From Clostridiales bacterium (GTDB lineage: Bacteria; Bacillota; Clostridia; Oscillospirales; Oscillospiraceae): DNA of 50,756 nt. How positions within the stretch are numbered: the first letter of the stretch is position 1; each line of letters starts with the position of its first letter. The stretch is taken from the NCBI GenBank assembly GCA_004558025.1, contig SFEG01000021.1, positions 1-50,756 on the forward strand, written 5' to 3'. The notes below the pieces were generated by a model. It was not told the origin of the DNA. It made no database searches and saw only the letters and a list, made by a program, of their open reading frames with translations. This document shows, piece after piece, positions 40,441-48,874 of the stretch. A program made the position numbers and the translations under genes.

Positions 40441-40818
40441 ATGAAAACCTGTAAAAAACGCCAATGGTGGGCTTATGCCGCACTGTTTTGCTTCTGCGGG
40501 ATCAGTCTTGCGGCGCAGCGGATAGGCGGCGGAGCGATGATACCTCCTGTTACGATATACGGAATATGGTATCTGTATATCCTGCCCGTTCTCGGCGCTG
40601 TCGTCTTGACGATAGCCTCCAAAAAGCGCGGAAAGTATGATTTCCTGCTGCTCCTTGTTTTCAAATTTTTCCTTCTTGCGTGGTTTGTTGTTCCCGCGGG
40701 ATTTAACATAACATTCGAGCCGTCTGCATTGTTGTTCTACGGCATGATACTCTCGATCCCCGCCATCGCGGCATTTATCCTCAGCGGCATAGCATACCTG
40801 GTTATAAGAAATAAATAA
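40441..40818 (+). CDS. Small membrane protein, unknown function
   Basis: 125 aa with four predicted membrane helices (about 10-28, 40-60, 68-88, 95-122) and short charged loops (SKKRGKY). No recognisable family motif. ATG is preceded by AAGGAGGGAATTACT, a strong ribosome site, and an extended -10 TGCTATGAT lies ~45 bases upstream, so it is a real gene. It stands alone between two strong terminators. Its neighbours do not suggest a role. Confidence 0.7.
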   Translation: MKTCKKRQWWAYAALFCFCGISLAAQRIGGGAMIPPVTIYGIWYLYILPVLGAVVLTIASKKRGKYDFLLLLVFKFFLLAWFVVPAGFNITFEPSALLFYGMILSIPAIAAFILSGIAYLVIRNK

Positions 40819-40830
40819 GCACAGATAATG

Positions 40831-40864
40831 AAAAAACAGGTTCACATTTGTGAACCTGTTTTTT
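40831..40864. terminator. Bidirectional terminator
   Basis: Near-perfect palindrome AAAAAACAGGTTCACA/TGTGAACCTGTTTTTT between converging genes. Confidence 0.9.
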
Positions 40865-40866
40865 CA

Positions 40867-41187
40867 TCACGTCGGCTCGTAAGCCTTGCCGATGGGATTG
40901 CCGTCGGCGTCATAGTCGATGCACTCCATAAGCTGCGGATCGACGTGGCTCTGGCGCTTTATCGTCATGCCGACGCCCTGATTATTGAACACCCAGATGT
41001 AGTTATTCCAGACCGTCGGGTCTTTTTTCTTGAATACCGTGGTCTCATTTATGCGGCAGAACTTTGCTCTGCCCTCGGCGGTATCGAGCAGATCGCCCTC
41101 GCCGGTGTAGAACAGTTCGTCGCTGTACTTATAACCGTCCTGCTCCTCGATCTCTTTTTTCAGATCGATCTTTTCGTCGTTTGTCAT
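40867..41187 (-). CDS. Small conserved-looking protein, unknown function
   Basis: 106 aa, acidic and soluble, with no signal or membrane segment. It begins MTNDEKIDLKKEIEEQDGY and contains WNNYIWVFNNQGVGMTIKRQ and MECIDYDADGNPIGKAYEP. I do not recognise a family. ATG has GGAGGC upstream, and the 3' end meets a terminator. It stands alone, just before the divergent promoter of the phosphorelay operon. Confidence 0.6.
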   Translation of the reverse strand: MTNDEKIDLKKEIEEQDGYKYSDELFYTGEGDLLDTAEGRAKFCRINETTVFKKKDPTVWNNYIWVFNNQGVGMTIKRQSHVDPQLMECIDYDADGNPIGKAYEPT

Positions 41188-41287
41188 GGCATAGCCTCCG
41201 ATGGATTTTTGCTAATTGTATCACGATACCCGATTCCTTGCAAGAGGAGAAAAACGGCGCATTAAAAAACTATTTGTCCTGTTAGTG

Positions 41288-41316
41288 TTGACCGGGATAA
41301 AAAAAGTTGGTAAAAT
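41288..41316 (+). promoter_or_regulatory. Promoter of the phosphorelay-GH3 operon
   Basis: -35 TTGACC (41288-41293), 17-base spacer, -10 TAAAAT (41311-41316). It is the only clear promoter found before the seven-gene run. Confidence 0.65.
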
Positions 41317-41381
41317 AAATATTATAAATTCTCGGAGAAGAATAATGCCGCACTGCGGCCATGACAGATAGAGGTGTTTTT

Positions 41382-42095
41382 GTGTACAAAACTATTATTG
41401 TAGAGGACGACCTGATGGTCTGCTCGATACTTGAAAAGCAGCTGGGCAAATTTGCCCAGTTAAGACTCGAAGGCAATTACCGCCGCTGTGCCGACGCGCT
41501 GGAATATCTCAGGCAGATGCCCGACGGCGCTGACCTCATAGTGCTAGACTACTTCATGCCCGGCATGAACGGTATTGAATTTTTAGCAGAGCTTAGGAAG
41601 TTCAATACCGATATTCAGGTCATCATGATAACCTCGGCCGACGACTATCAGGTCATACGCTCTGCCATGTGCTACGGTATCTGCGACTATATTCTCAAGC
41701 CCTTCAACTCCGCACGCCTTGAGAAGGCCGTGGCGAGATTCGATACGGTCATGAAGCTCGTCAGGACCACCCATGTCTGGACGCAGGATAAGGTCGATAC
41801 GCTCCTCTGCCCGCACAGAAATTACAACACCGATCAGCAGTCCGCTCCGGGAGCAGCCAACCCCGGAAAGATAAATAAGACGACGCTGGAGACGGTCAGA
41901 AGCTTCATGCGCGAAAACGCGGGGAAGAGGATGCCGCTTACCGAAGTGAGCGACGGGCTCGGTCTGTCCACTGTCACCTCGCGCAGATATCTTAAATACA
42001 TGCACTCTCTCGGCGAGATCGGCATAACGCTCGACTGTAAGACAGGCGGCCGCCCGTCGGAGATATTTGAATATAAGGAGACTGCAAATGGCTGA
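41382..42095 (+). CDS. Response regulator, CitB/DpiA type
   Basis: 237 aa. A receiver domain (YKTIIVEDDLMVCSILEKQL; phospho-Asp in DLIVLDYFMPGMNGIEF; Lys in DYILKPFNS) and a C-terminal helix-turn-helix (TLETVRSFMRENAGKRMPLT, EVSDGLGLSTVTSRRYLKYM) of the kind in citrate/malate-type regulators. The GTG start at 41382 has GAGGTG five bases upstream. It is the DNA-binding output of the operon's phosphorelay and is directly followed by the HPt gene (8-base overlap). It probably controls this operon and others. Confidence 0.92.
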   Translation: MYKTIIVEDDLMVCSILEKQLGKFAQLRLEGNYRRCADALEYLRQMPDGADLIVLDYFMPGMNGIEFLAELRKFNTDIQVIMITSADDYQVIRSAMCYGICDYILKPFNSARLEKAVARFDTVMKLVRTTHVWTQDKVDTLLCPHRNYNTDQQSAPGAANPGKINKTTLETVRSFMRENAGKRMPLTEVSDGLGLSTVTSRRYLKYMHSLGEIGITLDCKTGGRPSEIFEYKETANG

Positions 42096-42438
42096 AATAA
42101 AATTTGCTTACGCCGCGCACAGTTATGATTATGCCGGAGCAATAGAGCGCGTTGCGGGAGATGAGGAGCTCCTGCGCAGCCTTTTGGACATGTTCCTTGC
42201 CGATTCAAATTATGCGCAGCTCATGTCGGCGCTCGACGCGGGCGATGCGCAGCTCGGCTTTCAGGCGGCTCATTCGCTCAAGGGCAGCTCCGGAATGCTG
42301 GGGCTCAGCGGCCTGTTCGAGGCGATGAAGAGCGTAACGGAGCCTCTGCGCCGCGGGTATGCTTCCGAAGCTGCCGCATACCGCGCCGATGTAGAGCGCG
42401 AGTACGCCGCCGCGATCGGCATGATAAAAAGCCTATGA
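42088..42438 (+). CDS. Histidine phosphotransfer (HPt) protein
   Basis: 116 aa helical HPt domain. The phosphorylatable His lies in GFQAAHSLKGSSGMLGL, with MFLADSNYAQLMSALDAG and LFEAMKSVTEPLRRG around it. It carries phosphate between the receiver of the hybrid kinase and the response regulator upstream. Start ATG 42088 has AAGGAG upstream and overlaps the regulator's end. The stop overlaps the next start (ATGA). Confidence 0.9.
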   Translation: MAEIKFAYAAHSYDYAGAIERVAGDEELLRSLLDMFLADSNYAQLMSALDAGDAQLGFQAAHSLKGSSGMLGLSGLFEAMKSVTEPLRRGYASEAAAYRADVEREYAAAIGMIKSL

Positions 42439-42956
42439 TCCTCCTTGGAACGGCGGCATTTTTTCTGATGCTGCTGGGTGATGTGAACGATGCCTTGTGG
42501 CATAGGAGCGCACTGCGCCTGTGCTTTCCTGTGGGGCTTATTTTACTCGCGGCCGCGACGGCGGCGAGACTGAGCCTTGAAGCTTTCGATACCGCATGGT
42601 GCGCTGTTGCGGCGGCATTCCTGCTCGTTTTGCTGTACGCACTGTTCGGCTCGTTTTCCGTGAAGGATGCGTATGTAAGTCAGGAATGCGGCCGCAGGGT
42701 GTACGACAAGGGTTTTTACGCCCTGTGCCGCCATCCGGGTGTGCTTTTTTTTGCGGGGCTTTATGTCTCGCTCCACTATGCCCTTGCGCTGCCGTGGGCG
42801 GATGCCGCGGTGTACGCGTTGCTCAACCTGCTTCTTGCGGCGCTGGAGGACAAGTGGCTCTTTCCGCTCTCGATCGGCGGATATGACGAGTATAAAACGC
42901 GTGTTCCGTTTTTGATCCCGACTTCAGAGGGGATAAAAAAGATATTCAAAAGATAG
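42435..42956 (+). CDS. ICMT-like membrane methyltransferase/reductase-fold protein
   Basis: 173 aa with about five membrane helices. The C-terminal region has the isoprenylcysteine-methyltransferase/phospholipid-methyltransferase pattern: FYALCRHPGVLFFAG, then a helix pair, then EDKWLFPLSIGGYDEYKTRV and PFLIP (RHP...E...YxxYxxxVPxLIP). In related enzymes these residues bind SAM and the polar end of a membrane lipid or prenyl acceptor. The substrate here is unknown. Tightly overlapped with HPt (ATGA) and 17 bases before the GH3 gene, so it is likely part of the same system. Confidence 0.78.
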   Translation: MILLGTAAFFLMLLGDVNDALWHRSALRLCFPVGLILLAAATAARLSLEAFDTAWCAVAAAFLLVLLYALFGSFSVKDAYVSQECGRRVYDKGFYALCRHPGVLFFAGLYVSLHYALALPWADAAVYALLNLLLAALEDKWLFPLSIGGYDEYKTRVPFLIPTSEGIKKIFKR

Positions 42957-42973
42957 ATTTTTGGACAGAAGAT

Positions 42974-44584
42974 ATGACCTTTCAACAGAAACTGCGGAAA
43001 TTCAGTAAGCAGCAGCTCTGGAATGAATACTGCGGCTACCTGGATCTCAACATAAAAGAATATATGTACATTCAGCGCCGGCTCATGCAGGAGCAGATAA
43101 ACTCGTGGTGCGCATCCGGGCTCGGAAAGAGCATATATAAGGCCGATGCGCCCGAGAGCATTGAGGAATTTCTGCGTAGTATGCCGCTGACAAGCTATGA
43201 AGACTATGCAGACGTACTGTTTCGCCGCGATCCGAGCCTGCTGCCGGAAGCACCGGTGATCTGGATAGAAACGACCTGGGAGGGCGGCCTGCGCCCGATA
43301 AAGATCGCGCCCTATACGCGAAGAATGCTGGATTCGTACAAACATAATATCATGGCGATGGCGATGCTTGTCTCCGGTCACGGGAAAGCCGATTTCAACA
43401 TCCGCCCGGGGCACAGATTCCTGTACGGCGGTGCTCCGCTTCCTTACGAAACGGGGCTTATACCGAGCCTCATGAACGAGGAGATGCGCTTCGAGTGGCT
43501 GCCCGACAGCGACGAGTATTCCGACCTCAGCTTTAGCCAGCGTATGAAAAAGGGCTTCAAAATGGCCTTTAACGGCGGCATCGACTATTTCTTCGCCATG
43601 GGCAGCGTAGCAAATTACATAACTGAAAATTTCGATAAGCAGATATCCTCGGGCGGAGGCGGCGGGGGAGTGAAGATATCCCCGGTCATTGCCGCGCGGT
43701 ATATTAAAGCAAAGTATAACTGCCGCAAGGAGCACAGAAAGATACGCCCGGTCGACCTTTTCCGCATAACGGGCTTTGCCTGCACGGGAACGGACGGTAA
43801 GTGCTATCGGGATAAGCTCGCCGAGGCATGGGGCGTAACGCCCGTCGAGGTCGCTGCGGGAACTGAATCGACCTGCGTCGGCTGCGACACATGGGAGCAG
43901 CGCGGCATGGTGCTGTTTCCCGACTCCTGCTTTTATGAGTTCATCCCGGAAAGCGAGATGCTCAGAAATCTTGCCGACCCGAGCTATACGCCGCTTACCT
44001 GCTTTATGGACGAGGTGCGCACCGGCGCAAAGTACGAGATCGTCATAAGCGTGCTGCACGGCGGCGCGTTCATGCGCTATCGCATCGGCGACGTGTACAG
44101 ATGCACCGAGATCGATAAGGTGACCGGAGTTCCGCGCTTTACCTATGTCGACCGTATCCCGACCGTCATAGATATTGCGGGCTTTACGCGCATAACCGAA
44201 AAATCCATCACCGAGGTCATCCGCATGTCAAAGCTCGGCATAGGCGACTGGATAGCGGCAAAGGAATATGACGGGGACAACACTCCGTTTCTGCATATAT
44301 ACCTCGAGGTAACGCCAGAGGCGCGGGCAAACGACGTCGTCACAAAGCAGGTGCTCACAGAGCATCTGTCGGTCTACTTCAGATATTTTGACAGCGATTA
44401 TAAGGACCTTAAAAAGCTTCTTAATATAGAGCCCCTGCAAATAAGCATTCTGCCTTATAAGACGATAGAGAGCTTTGAAGAAAAGCAGGGGATGAAGATG
44501 AGCCGCATAAACCCTGACCCGCTGTGGCTCAAGGCAATGCTCGGCGGAGCAAAAACAGCGCAGTACACGGAGGAGAGAGCATGA
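42974..44584 (+). CDS. GH3-family adenylate-forming enzyme
   Basis: 536 aa, the length of plant auxin-responsive GH3 proteins. The N-terminal GH3 pattern is recognisable: a helical start (LNEYCGYLDL-like), PLTSYEDYADVLFRR, then WIETTWEGGLRPIKIAPYTR in the position of the ATP phosphate loop. The middle holds FRITGFACTGTDGKCYRDKL and VEVAAGTESTCVG, in the place of the plant YASSE / GH3 nucleotide motif, then FYEFIPES, KYEIVISVLHGGAFMRYRIG and FTRITEKSITEVI. GH3 enzymes activate small carboxylic acids as AMP esters and join them to amino acids. A Ser-Gly6 loop occurs at about residue 226. Acid and acceptor are unknown. Overlaps the hybrid kinase start (ATGA). Confidence 0.85.
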   Translation: MTFQQKLRKFSKQQLWNEYCGYLDLNIKEYMYIQRRLMQEQINSWCASGLGKSIYKADAPESIEEFLRSMPLTSYEDYADVLFRRDPSLLPEAPVIWIETTWEGGLRPIKIAPYTRRMLDSYKHNIMAMAMLVSGHGKADFNIRPGHRFLYGGAPLPYETGLIPSLMNEEMRFEWLPDSDEYSDLSFSQRMKKGFKMAFNGGIDYFFAMGSVANYITENFDKQISSGGGGGGVKISPVIAARYIKAKYNCRKEHRKIRPVDLFRITGFACTGTDGKCYRDKLAEAWGVTPVEVAAGTESTCVGCDTWEQRGMVLFPDSCFYEFIPESEMLRNLADPSYTPLTCFMDEVRTGAKYEIVISVLHGGAFMRYRIGDVYRCTEIDKVTGVPRFTYVDRIPTVIDIAGFTRITEKSITEVIRMSKLGIGDWIAAKEYDGDNTPFLHIYLEVTPEARANDVVTKQVLTEHLSVYFRYFDSDYKDLKKLLNIEPLQISILPYKTIESFEEKQGMKMSRINPDPLWLKAMLGGAKTAQYTEERA

Positions 44585-47526
44585 ATGTATCATACATATA
44601 CATAAATATTGCGGCGTTTTTGTGTTTTGCCCTGATGTTCGTCGCCTTCTGCGCGGCAGAGCGCAGCCGCGAGATGCGCGCATGGCTCGTGCTGCTGGGC
44701 GACCTTGTGCTGTGGACGGGCGGAACTGTGTTCATGCGTCTGAACGTTTTCCCGAGCTATGAGTTCTGGTACTATGTTTCACTGCTTGCTCTGTTTTCCA
44801 TAGCGTTTCTTGTCTATAACTACGTCTATCAGCTTGCAAACGTAAAAAACAGCCTTGAGCGGATGATATGGTTTTTCGGTACGATCATAATTCTGATAAT
44901 CTCCGCGACCGGCTTTTTTCTTGCGCCGCCGAAGCTTTCCGTCGACGTAAACGGCATGGCGGTCTATACCTACGCGATGGACTGGAAGATCGGCATACCG
45001 ACGGTGTTTTTCATGTTCATCGTCGGCTCCATTCTGAAGCTGTTCCGCAGGATACTTGCTACCAAGGGCAAGAAAGCGCCCGGCGTTGCCGAGCTCATCA
45101 TCGGCTGCTTCCTCATGGCTATCGGCAACATCGTGCAGATACTCCCGGGAAATACCTTCCCCTGGGATACGCTGTTCGGCCTTGCATTTGCCGTCTTGTT
45201 CATCCGTTCACTCTATAAGCGCAGAATGTTCAACACAACGCCTGTTATATCGAGCAGCATACTCATGCTCGTTTCGGCTGCAATGTGCGTGGGCGTAGCC
45301 GCGCTGTTTTTTGAAAAGATCGTTTCGCTGTTCAAAAAAGTCGGCGGACATCTCGGAAGCCCGGAGATCGAGGCGTTCCTGTTCCTTGCCATAATACTTT
45401 TTGCCGCGATATCCGCGTTCAGAAAGCTTTTAAACTCCATTTTTTCCGATGAAGAGCGCCAGGGAAGCCGCATAAAGCAGTACAGCGACAGCGTCTCAAA
45501 GACCCTGGATATCGACAGCATACTGCGCCAGACCGTCAAGGTCATAAAAAACGAGATACATGTAAATCAGCTATATATCTGCCTGCTGCAAAACGGAAAG
45601 TATGTTCCCATGTGCAGCGCAATGCCCTTAAAGCCGGCGGCGTTCACCATAGCTGCCGATCATCCCTGCGTCAAATACTTTGAGGATGACGATTCGGGCA
45701 GAAACCATATAATAATAAAGGAATTTGAGGCAGATCCCCTGTACAGATCCATGTGGGGCTCGGAGAAGGAGCTTTTCTCCGATTACGGCATATCCTGCAT
45801 CTGCGCCCTCAAGGACGGCGGCAGCGTCGTCGGACTTCTATTGCTTGCCGAAAAGGAAAAGGGCGTGGGCTATACCTATGCCGATTTTTCCTTCCTGAGC
45901 ACGGTCTCGGCCATCGCGTCTATTGCGATCAAAAACGCGGCGCTTTATAAGCAGGTCGCCGAGCGAGAGCATCTGTTTTCGAGCATGACGGCGTTTATAC
46001 CGAACGTCATTCTCATAAAGCCCAAGGGCGAGAGCAAATACTGCTTTGTAAGCGCTAACACCGAAAAAGTGCTCGGACTGCCGGCCGGCTATTTTGCCGA
46101 GCGCTCGGCCATGCAGACTCTGCGCGAGAACGTGGACGAGGAGACTGCCGAAAAGGTCGTGTCTGCACTGTCGGCATCCGACGGCAGCGGCGGATACATG
46201 GTCGATATCCCGTTCAAGACTGGCGACGGCAGGGATATAACGCTAAGATGTGCCTTTTCTCCCATCGTGACTGGAGGCATCAAATCGCACTATGTCTGCG
46301 TTGCGACCGACATAACGCAGGACATTGATGCGCAGCTTCTTCTGCGCAACTCCGTTGAGCTCGCGCAGGACTCAAGCCGCGCAAAGGGCGAGTTCCTTTC
46401 GCACATGTCGCACGAGATACGCACGCCCATGAACTCCATCGCGGGGCTTACATACCTTGCGCGCGAAATGGTCGGCGAGGGGCACGAAGAGGAGCTGCGC
46501 GACTATCTCAACCAGATCGACCAGGCCTCGCAGTATCTTCTGAGCCTGCTCAATAACATTATGGATATGAGCAAGATCGAAAGCAGCAAGTACGAGATAA
46601 ACACAAAGCCCTTCGATATCTCCGTCGTGCTCGACGAGGTCTATTCCGTATTCAGCGCGACGATGAGCACCAAGGGCGTGAAATTCACAATAAACACCGA
46701 AGGACTCAATTACCACAATGTCCTTGGCGACGAGCTTTCGCTGCGTAAGATACTCAATAACCTGCTGTCAAACGCAAATAAGTTTACAAAAGCCGGAGGC
46801 AGAGTGACGCTTATTGCCTCGCAGAAGATGATGAACGAAAAATCGTCTATCCTGCACCTTGAGGTGTCGGATACCGGCGTCGGCATAAGCGAGGACTTCA
46901 TCGGCCACCTCTTCGAACCGTACACGCAGGAGCAGAGCGCGAACGGTGGCAGAGCGGCCGGAAGCGGCCTCGGTATGGCCATCTGTAAGAGCATGATAGA
47001 CCTCCAGGGCGGCACAATATCCGTGAAAAGCCGTCTCGGCGTCGGAACGACGTTTTCCGTCGATATCCCGTATTTGATAGGCGCTGCGGCTGTCAAGGAA
47101 AAAGAGAGCATTGATTGCTCGGCGATAAGCGGGCGGCGCATCATGGTCGTTGACGACGTTGCGATAAACACGACCATAACCTGCCGCCTTCTCGAGCGGC
47201 ACGGCGCTGTTGTAGACTGCGCGGAAAACGGCAGGGAAGCGGTGGAGCTTTTCCGCTCTAAGCCCGATTACTATTACGACTGCATTCTTATGGACATCCA
47301 GATGCCGGAGATGAACGGCATAGAGGCCGCGTCGCGCATACGGGCCTCCGGCAAGCGGTGCAGCCCGATCGTGCCCATACTCGCGATGACAGCCGATGCC
47401 TTCATAAACGAGCAGGGCGGGGCGCTCAGCGACTTCTCGGGCTATATCATAAAGCCCGTAAAGCCCGATGAGCTTTACGCCAAGCTCGTAGGTATATTTG
47501 AAAACCAAAGAGGTATACATGTTTAG
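44581..47526 (+). CDS. Hybrid sensor histidine kinase with 7-9 membrane helices, GAF and PAS
   Basis: 981 aa. Residues ~1-290: seven to nine membrane helices with an extracytoplasmic loop, resembling PrsK-type sensors. ~310-450: GAF-like domain. ~465-590: PAS-like domain. ~600-670: HisKA with SHMSHEIRTPMNSIAGL (phospho-His). ~710-840: ATPase (NLLSNANKFTKAGG; DTGVGISEDFIGHLFEPYTQ; GSGLGMAICKSMI). ~860-975: receiver with MVVDDVAINTTITCRLLERH and phospho-Asp in DCILMDIQMPEMNGIEA. The His-Asp chain would continue to the operon's HPt and response regulator. ATG 44581 overlaps the GH3 stop (ATGA). Its 3' end overlaps the next gene by 8 bases. Confidence 0.94.
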   Translation: MNVSYIYINIAAFLCFALMFVAFCAAERSREMRAWLVLLGDLVLWTGGTVFMRLNVFPSYEFWYYVSLLALFSIAFLVYNYVYQLANVKNSLERMIWFFGTIIILIISATGFFLAPPKLSVDVNGMAVYTYAMDWKIGIPTVFFMFIVGSILKLFRRILATKGKKAPGVAELIIGCFLMAIGNIVQILPGNTFPWDTLFGLAFAVLFIRSLYKRRMFNTTPVISSSILMLVSAAMCVGVAALFFEKIVSLFKKVGGHLGSPEIEAFLFLAIILFAAISAFRKLLNSIFSDEERQGSRIKQYSDSVSKTLDIDSILRQTVKVIKNEIHVNQLYICLLQNGKYVPMCSAMPLKPAAFTIAADHPCVKYFEDDDSGRNHIIIKEFEADPLYRSMWGSEKELFSDYGISCICALKDGGSVVGLLLLAEKEKGVGYTYADFSFLSTVSAIASIAIKNAALYKQVAEREHLFSSMTAFIPNVILIKPKGESKYCFVSANTEKVLGLPAGYFAERSAMQTLRENVDEETAEKVVSALSASDGSGGYMVDIPFKTGDGRDITLRCAFSPIVTGGIKSHYVCVATDITQDIDAQLLLRNSVELAQDSSRAKGEFLSHMSHEIRTPMNSIAGLTYLAREMVGEGHEEELRDYLNQIDQASQYLLSLLNNIMDMSKIESSKYEINTKPFDISVVLDEVYSVFSATMSTKGVKFTINTEGLNYHNVLGDELSLRKILNNLLSNANKFTKAGGRVTLIASQKMMNEKSSILHLEVSDTGVGISEDFIGHLFEPYTQEQSANGGRAAGSGLGMAICKSMIDLQGGTISVKSRLGVGTTFSVDIPYLIGAAAVKEKESIDCSAISGRRIMVVDDVAINTTITCRLLERHGAVVDCAENGREAVELFRSKPDYYYDCILMDIQMPEMNGIEAASRIRASGKRCSPIVPILAMTADAFINEQGGALSDFSGYIIKPVKPDELYAKLVGIFENQRGIHV

Positions 47527-48856
47527 ATCACTTTTCAAAAAAGGCCAGGCGGCAGTGAACGCAATGTGGAACAGTAAATATTATCTGCCTTTTCTGCTGC
47601 TCACGGAGTGCGCGGCGGTATTCTGCGACGCGGCGCTCGAGTGCATGTTCCTATATGTATTCCTGTGCGTTGTCGTCATGATATTCTCGGACGATCTGCT
47701 GGCTGTTATGCCGACCGTTATGTTCACTCTTTTAACGGCGGTATCATACTACAAGGATTTTTCCGTTCTCACGCAGTATATGTGGTATGCCATCGTTCCG
47801 TTTGCGCTTGCGCTTATCTTTAACCTCATCTATTACCGCAGAAAGATCGTTTTCGGCAAATTCACATATCCGTACATCGCCGTTTCGGCGGCGCTCATCC
47901 TCGGCGGAGTCGGCGTTATATCGGCGGAGGATTACCTTGCGCCGATGGGTCTGTATTATACCCTTGGACTCGGCCTTGGACAGCTTGCGCTGTATCTTAT
48001 CTTCCGCTCGCGCCTTGAAAACGAGCGCGATTACGACCGCTTCGAGCGCGTGGCTCGGATATTATACACGGGCGGACTGCTGTTTGTGATCGTCGTCTTC
48101 GGCTTTTATATTCAAAACTTTGAGAAATTCCTCGAAAAGGGCGGAGTGCTGTTTTTCAAGCAGCGCAACTTCGTAACGAGCGTGTTTCTCATGGTTATTC
48201 CCACGATATGCGTCCTCGCAAAGCGCAGTAACCTCTATCTCATCGGCACTGCGCTCATGTACGTCGCCATGGTCATGACCGGCTCGCGCAGCGGACTGCT
48301 GTTCGGCTCGGTGCTGCTTGTGATGTGCGCTATATACATTTACATTACCAACAAGAAAAGCCGCAGACTGTATAATCTGCTGTTCGGCTGCGCCGCGCTG
48401 CTCGCGGTGGCGGCGGCTGTCGTTGTCGTACCGGAGCTGTACGCCGCACGCATAGAAAACGCCGCTGCCGGCGATAAGACGCGCATAGAATTTATAAGGC
48501 GCGGCATAAACAATTTCCTCAGCCACCCCGTATTCGGCATAGGGCTTGCCAGTACGCAGGATCTCGATATCTTCAAGGCCTACGTTCCCGGCAGTCTTGT
48601 GTTTTACCACAATGCCGTCATTCAGGTAATAAGCTCGATGGGGCTTGCAGGTGTCGCCGCCTACGGCTGGATGCTCATAAAGCGCCTTAAAATGCTGTGG
48701 CAGGGCAGAAAAAGCACCGGAGTATGCGCCTTTGCCCTGTCTTACATCGGCATACTCATGATGAGCATGACAAACCCCGGCATATTCTGCCCGTTCCCCG
48801 AGGCGGGACTTCTGACTCTTATGTTTGCAATGATCGAAAAGGAAGAATCAATATAA
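47519..48856 (+). CDS. O-antigen ligase/polymerase-like membrane protein (Wzy/WaaL family)
   Basis: 445 aa with about twelve membrane helices. The large loop near the C-terminal half carries ARIENAAAGDKTRIEFIRRG and NNFLSHPVFGIGLASTQDLD, then YHNAVIQVISSMGLAGVAAY: the O-antigen-ligase pattern of R...R..(18)...H.P.xGxG...H....Q.x...G. Such proteins transfer or polymerise sugar or lipid-linked chains outside the membrane. No glycosyltransferases lie beside it, so the polymer is unknown. ATG 47519 has AAAGAGG upstream and overlaps the kinase end, marking it as part of the operon. An SLH lipase-like gene follows 18 bases later. Confidence 0.87.
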   Translation: MFRSLFKKGQAAVNAMWNSKYYLPFLLLTECAAVFCDAALECMFLYVFLCVVVMIFSDDLLAVMPTVMFTLLTAVSYYKDFSVLTQYMWYAIVPFALALIFNLIYYRRKIVFGKFTYPYIAVSAALILGGVGVISAEDYLAPMGLYYTLGLGLGQLALYLIFRSRLENERDYDRFERVARILYTGGLLFVIVVFGFYIQNFEKFLEKGGVLFFKQRNFVTSVFLMVIPTICVLAKRSNLYLIGTALMYVAMVMTGSRSGLLFGSVLLVMCAIYIYITNKKSRRLYNLLFGCAALLAVAAAVVVVPELYAARIENAAAGDKTRIEFIRRGINNFLSHPVFGIGLASTQDLDIFKAYVPGSLVFYHNAVIQVISSMGLAGVAAYGWMLIKRLKMLWQGRKSTGVCAFALSYIGILMMSMTNPGIFCPFPEAGLLTLMFAMIEKEESI

Positions 48857-48874
48857 TAAAAATGGAGGAAGAAA

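Noticed and set aside
42776..44059. 427-codon minus-strand frame
   Set aside because: Antisense of the GH3 gene in GC-rich DNA; the plus-strand protein has clear motifs and operon overlaps.
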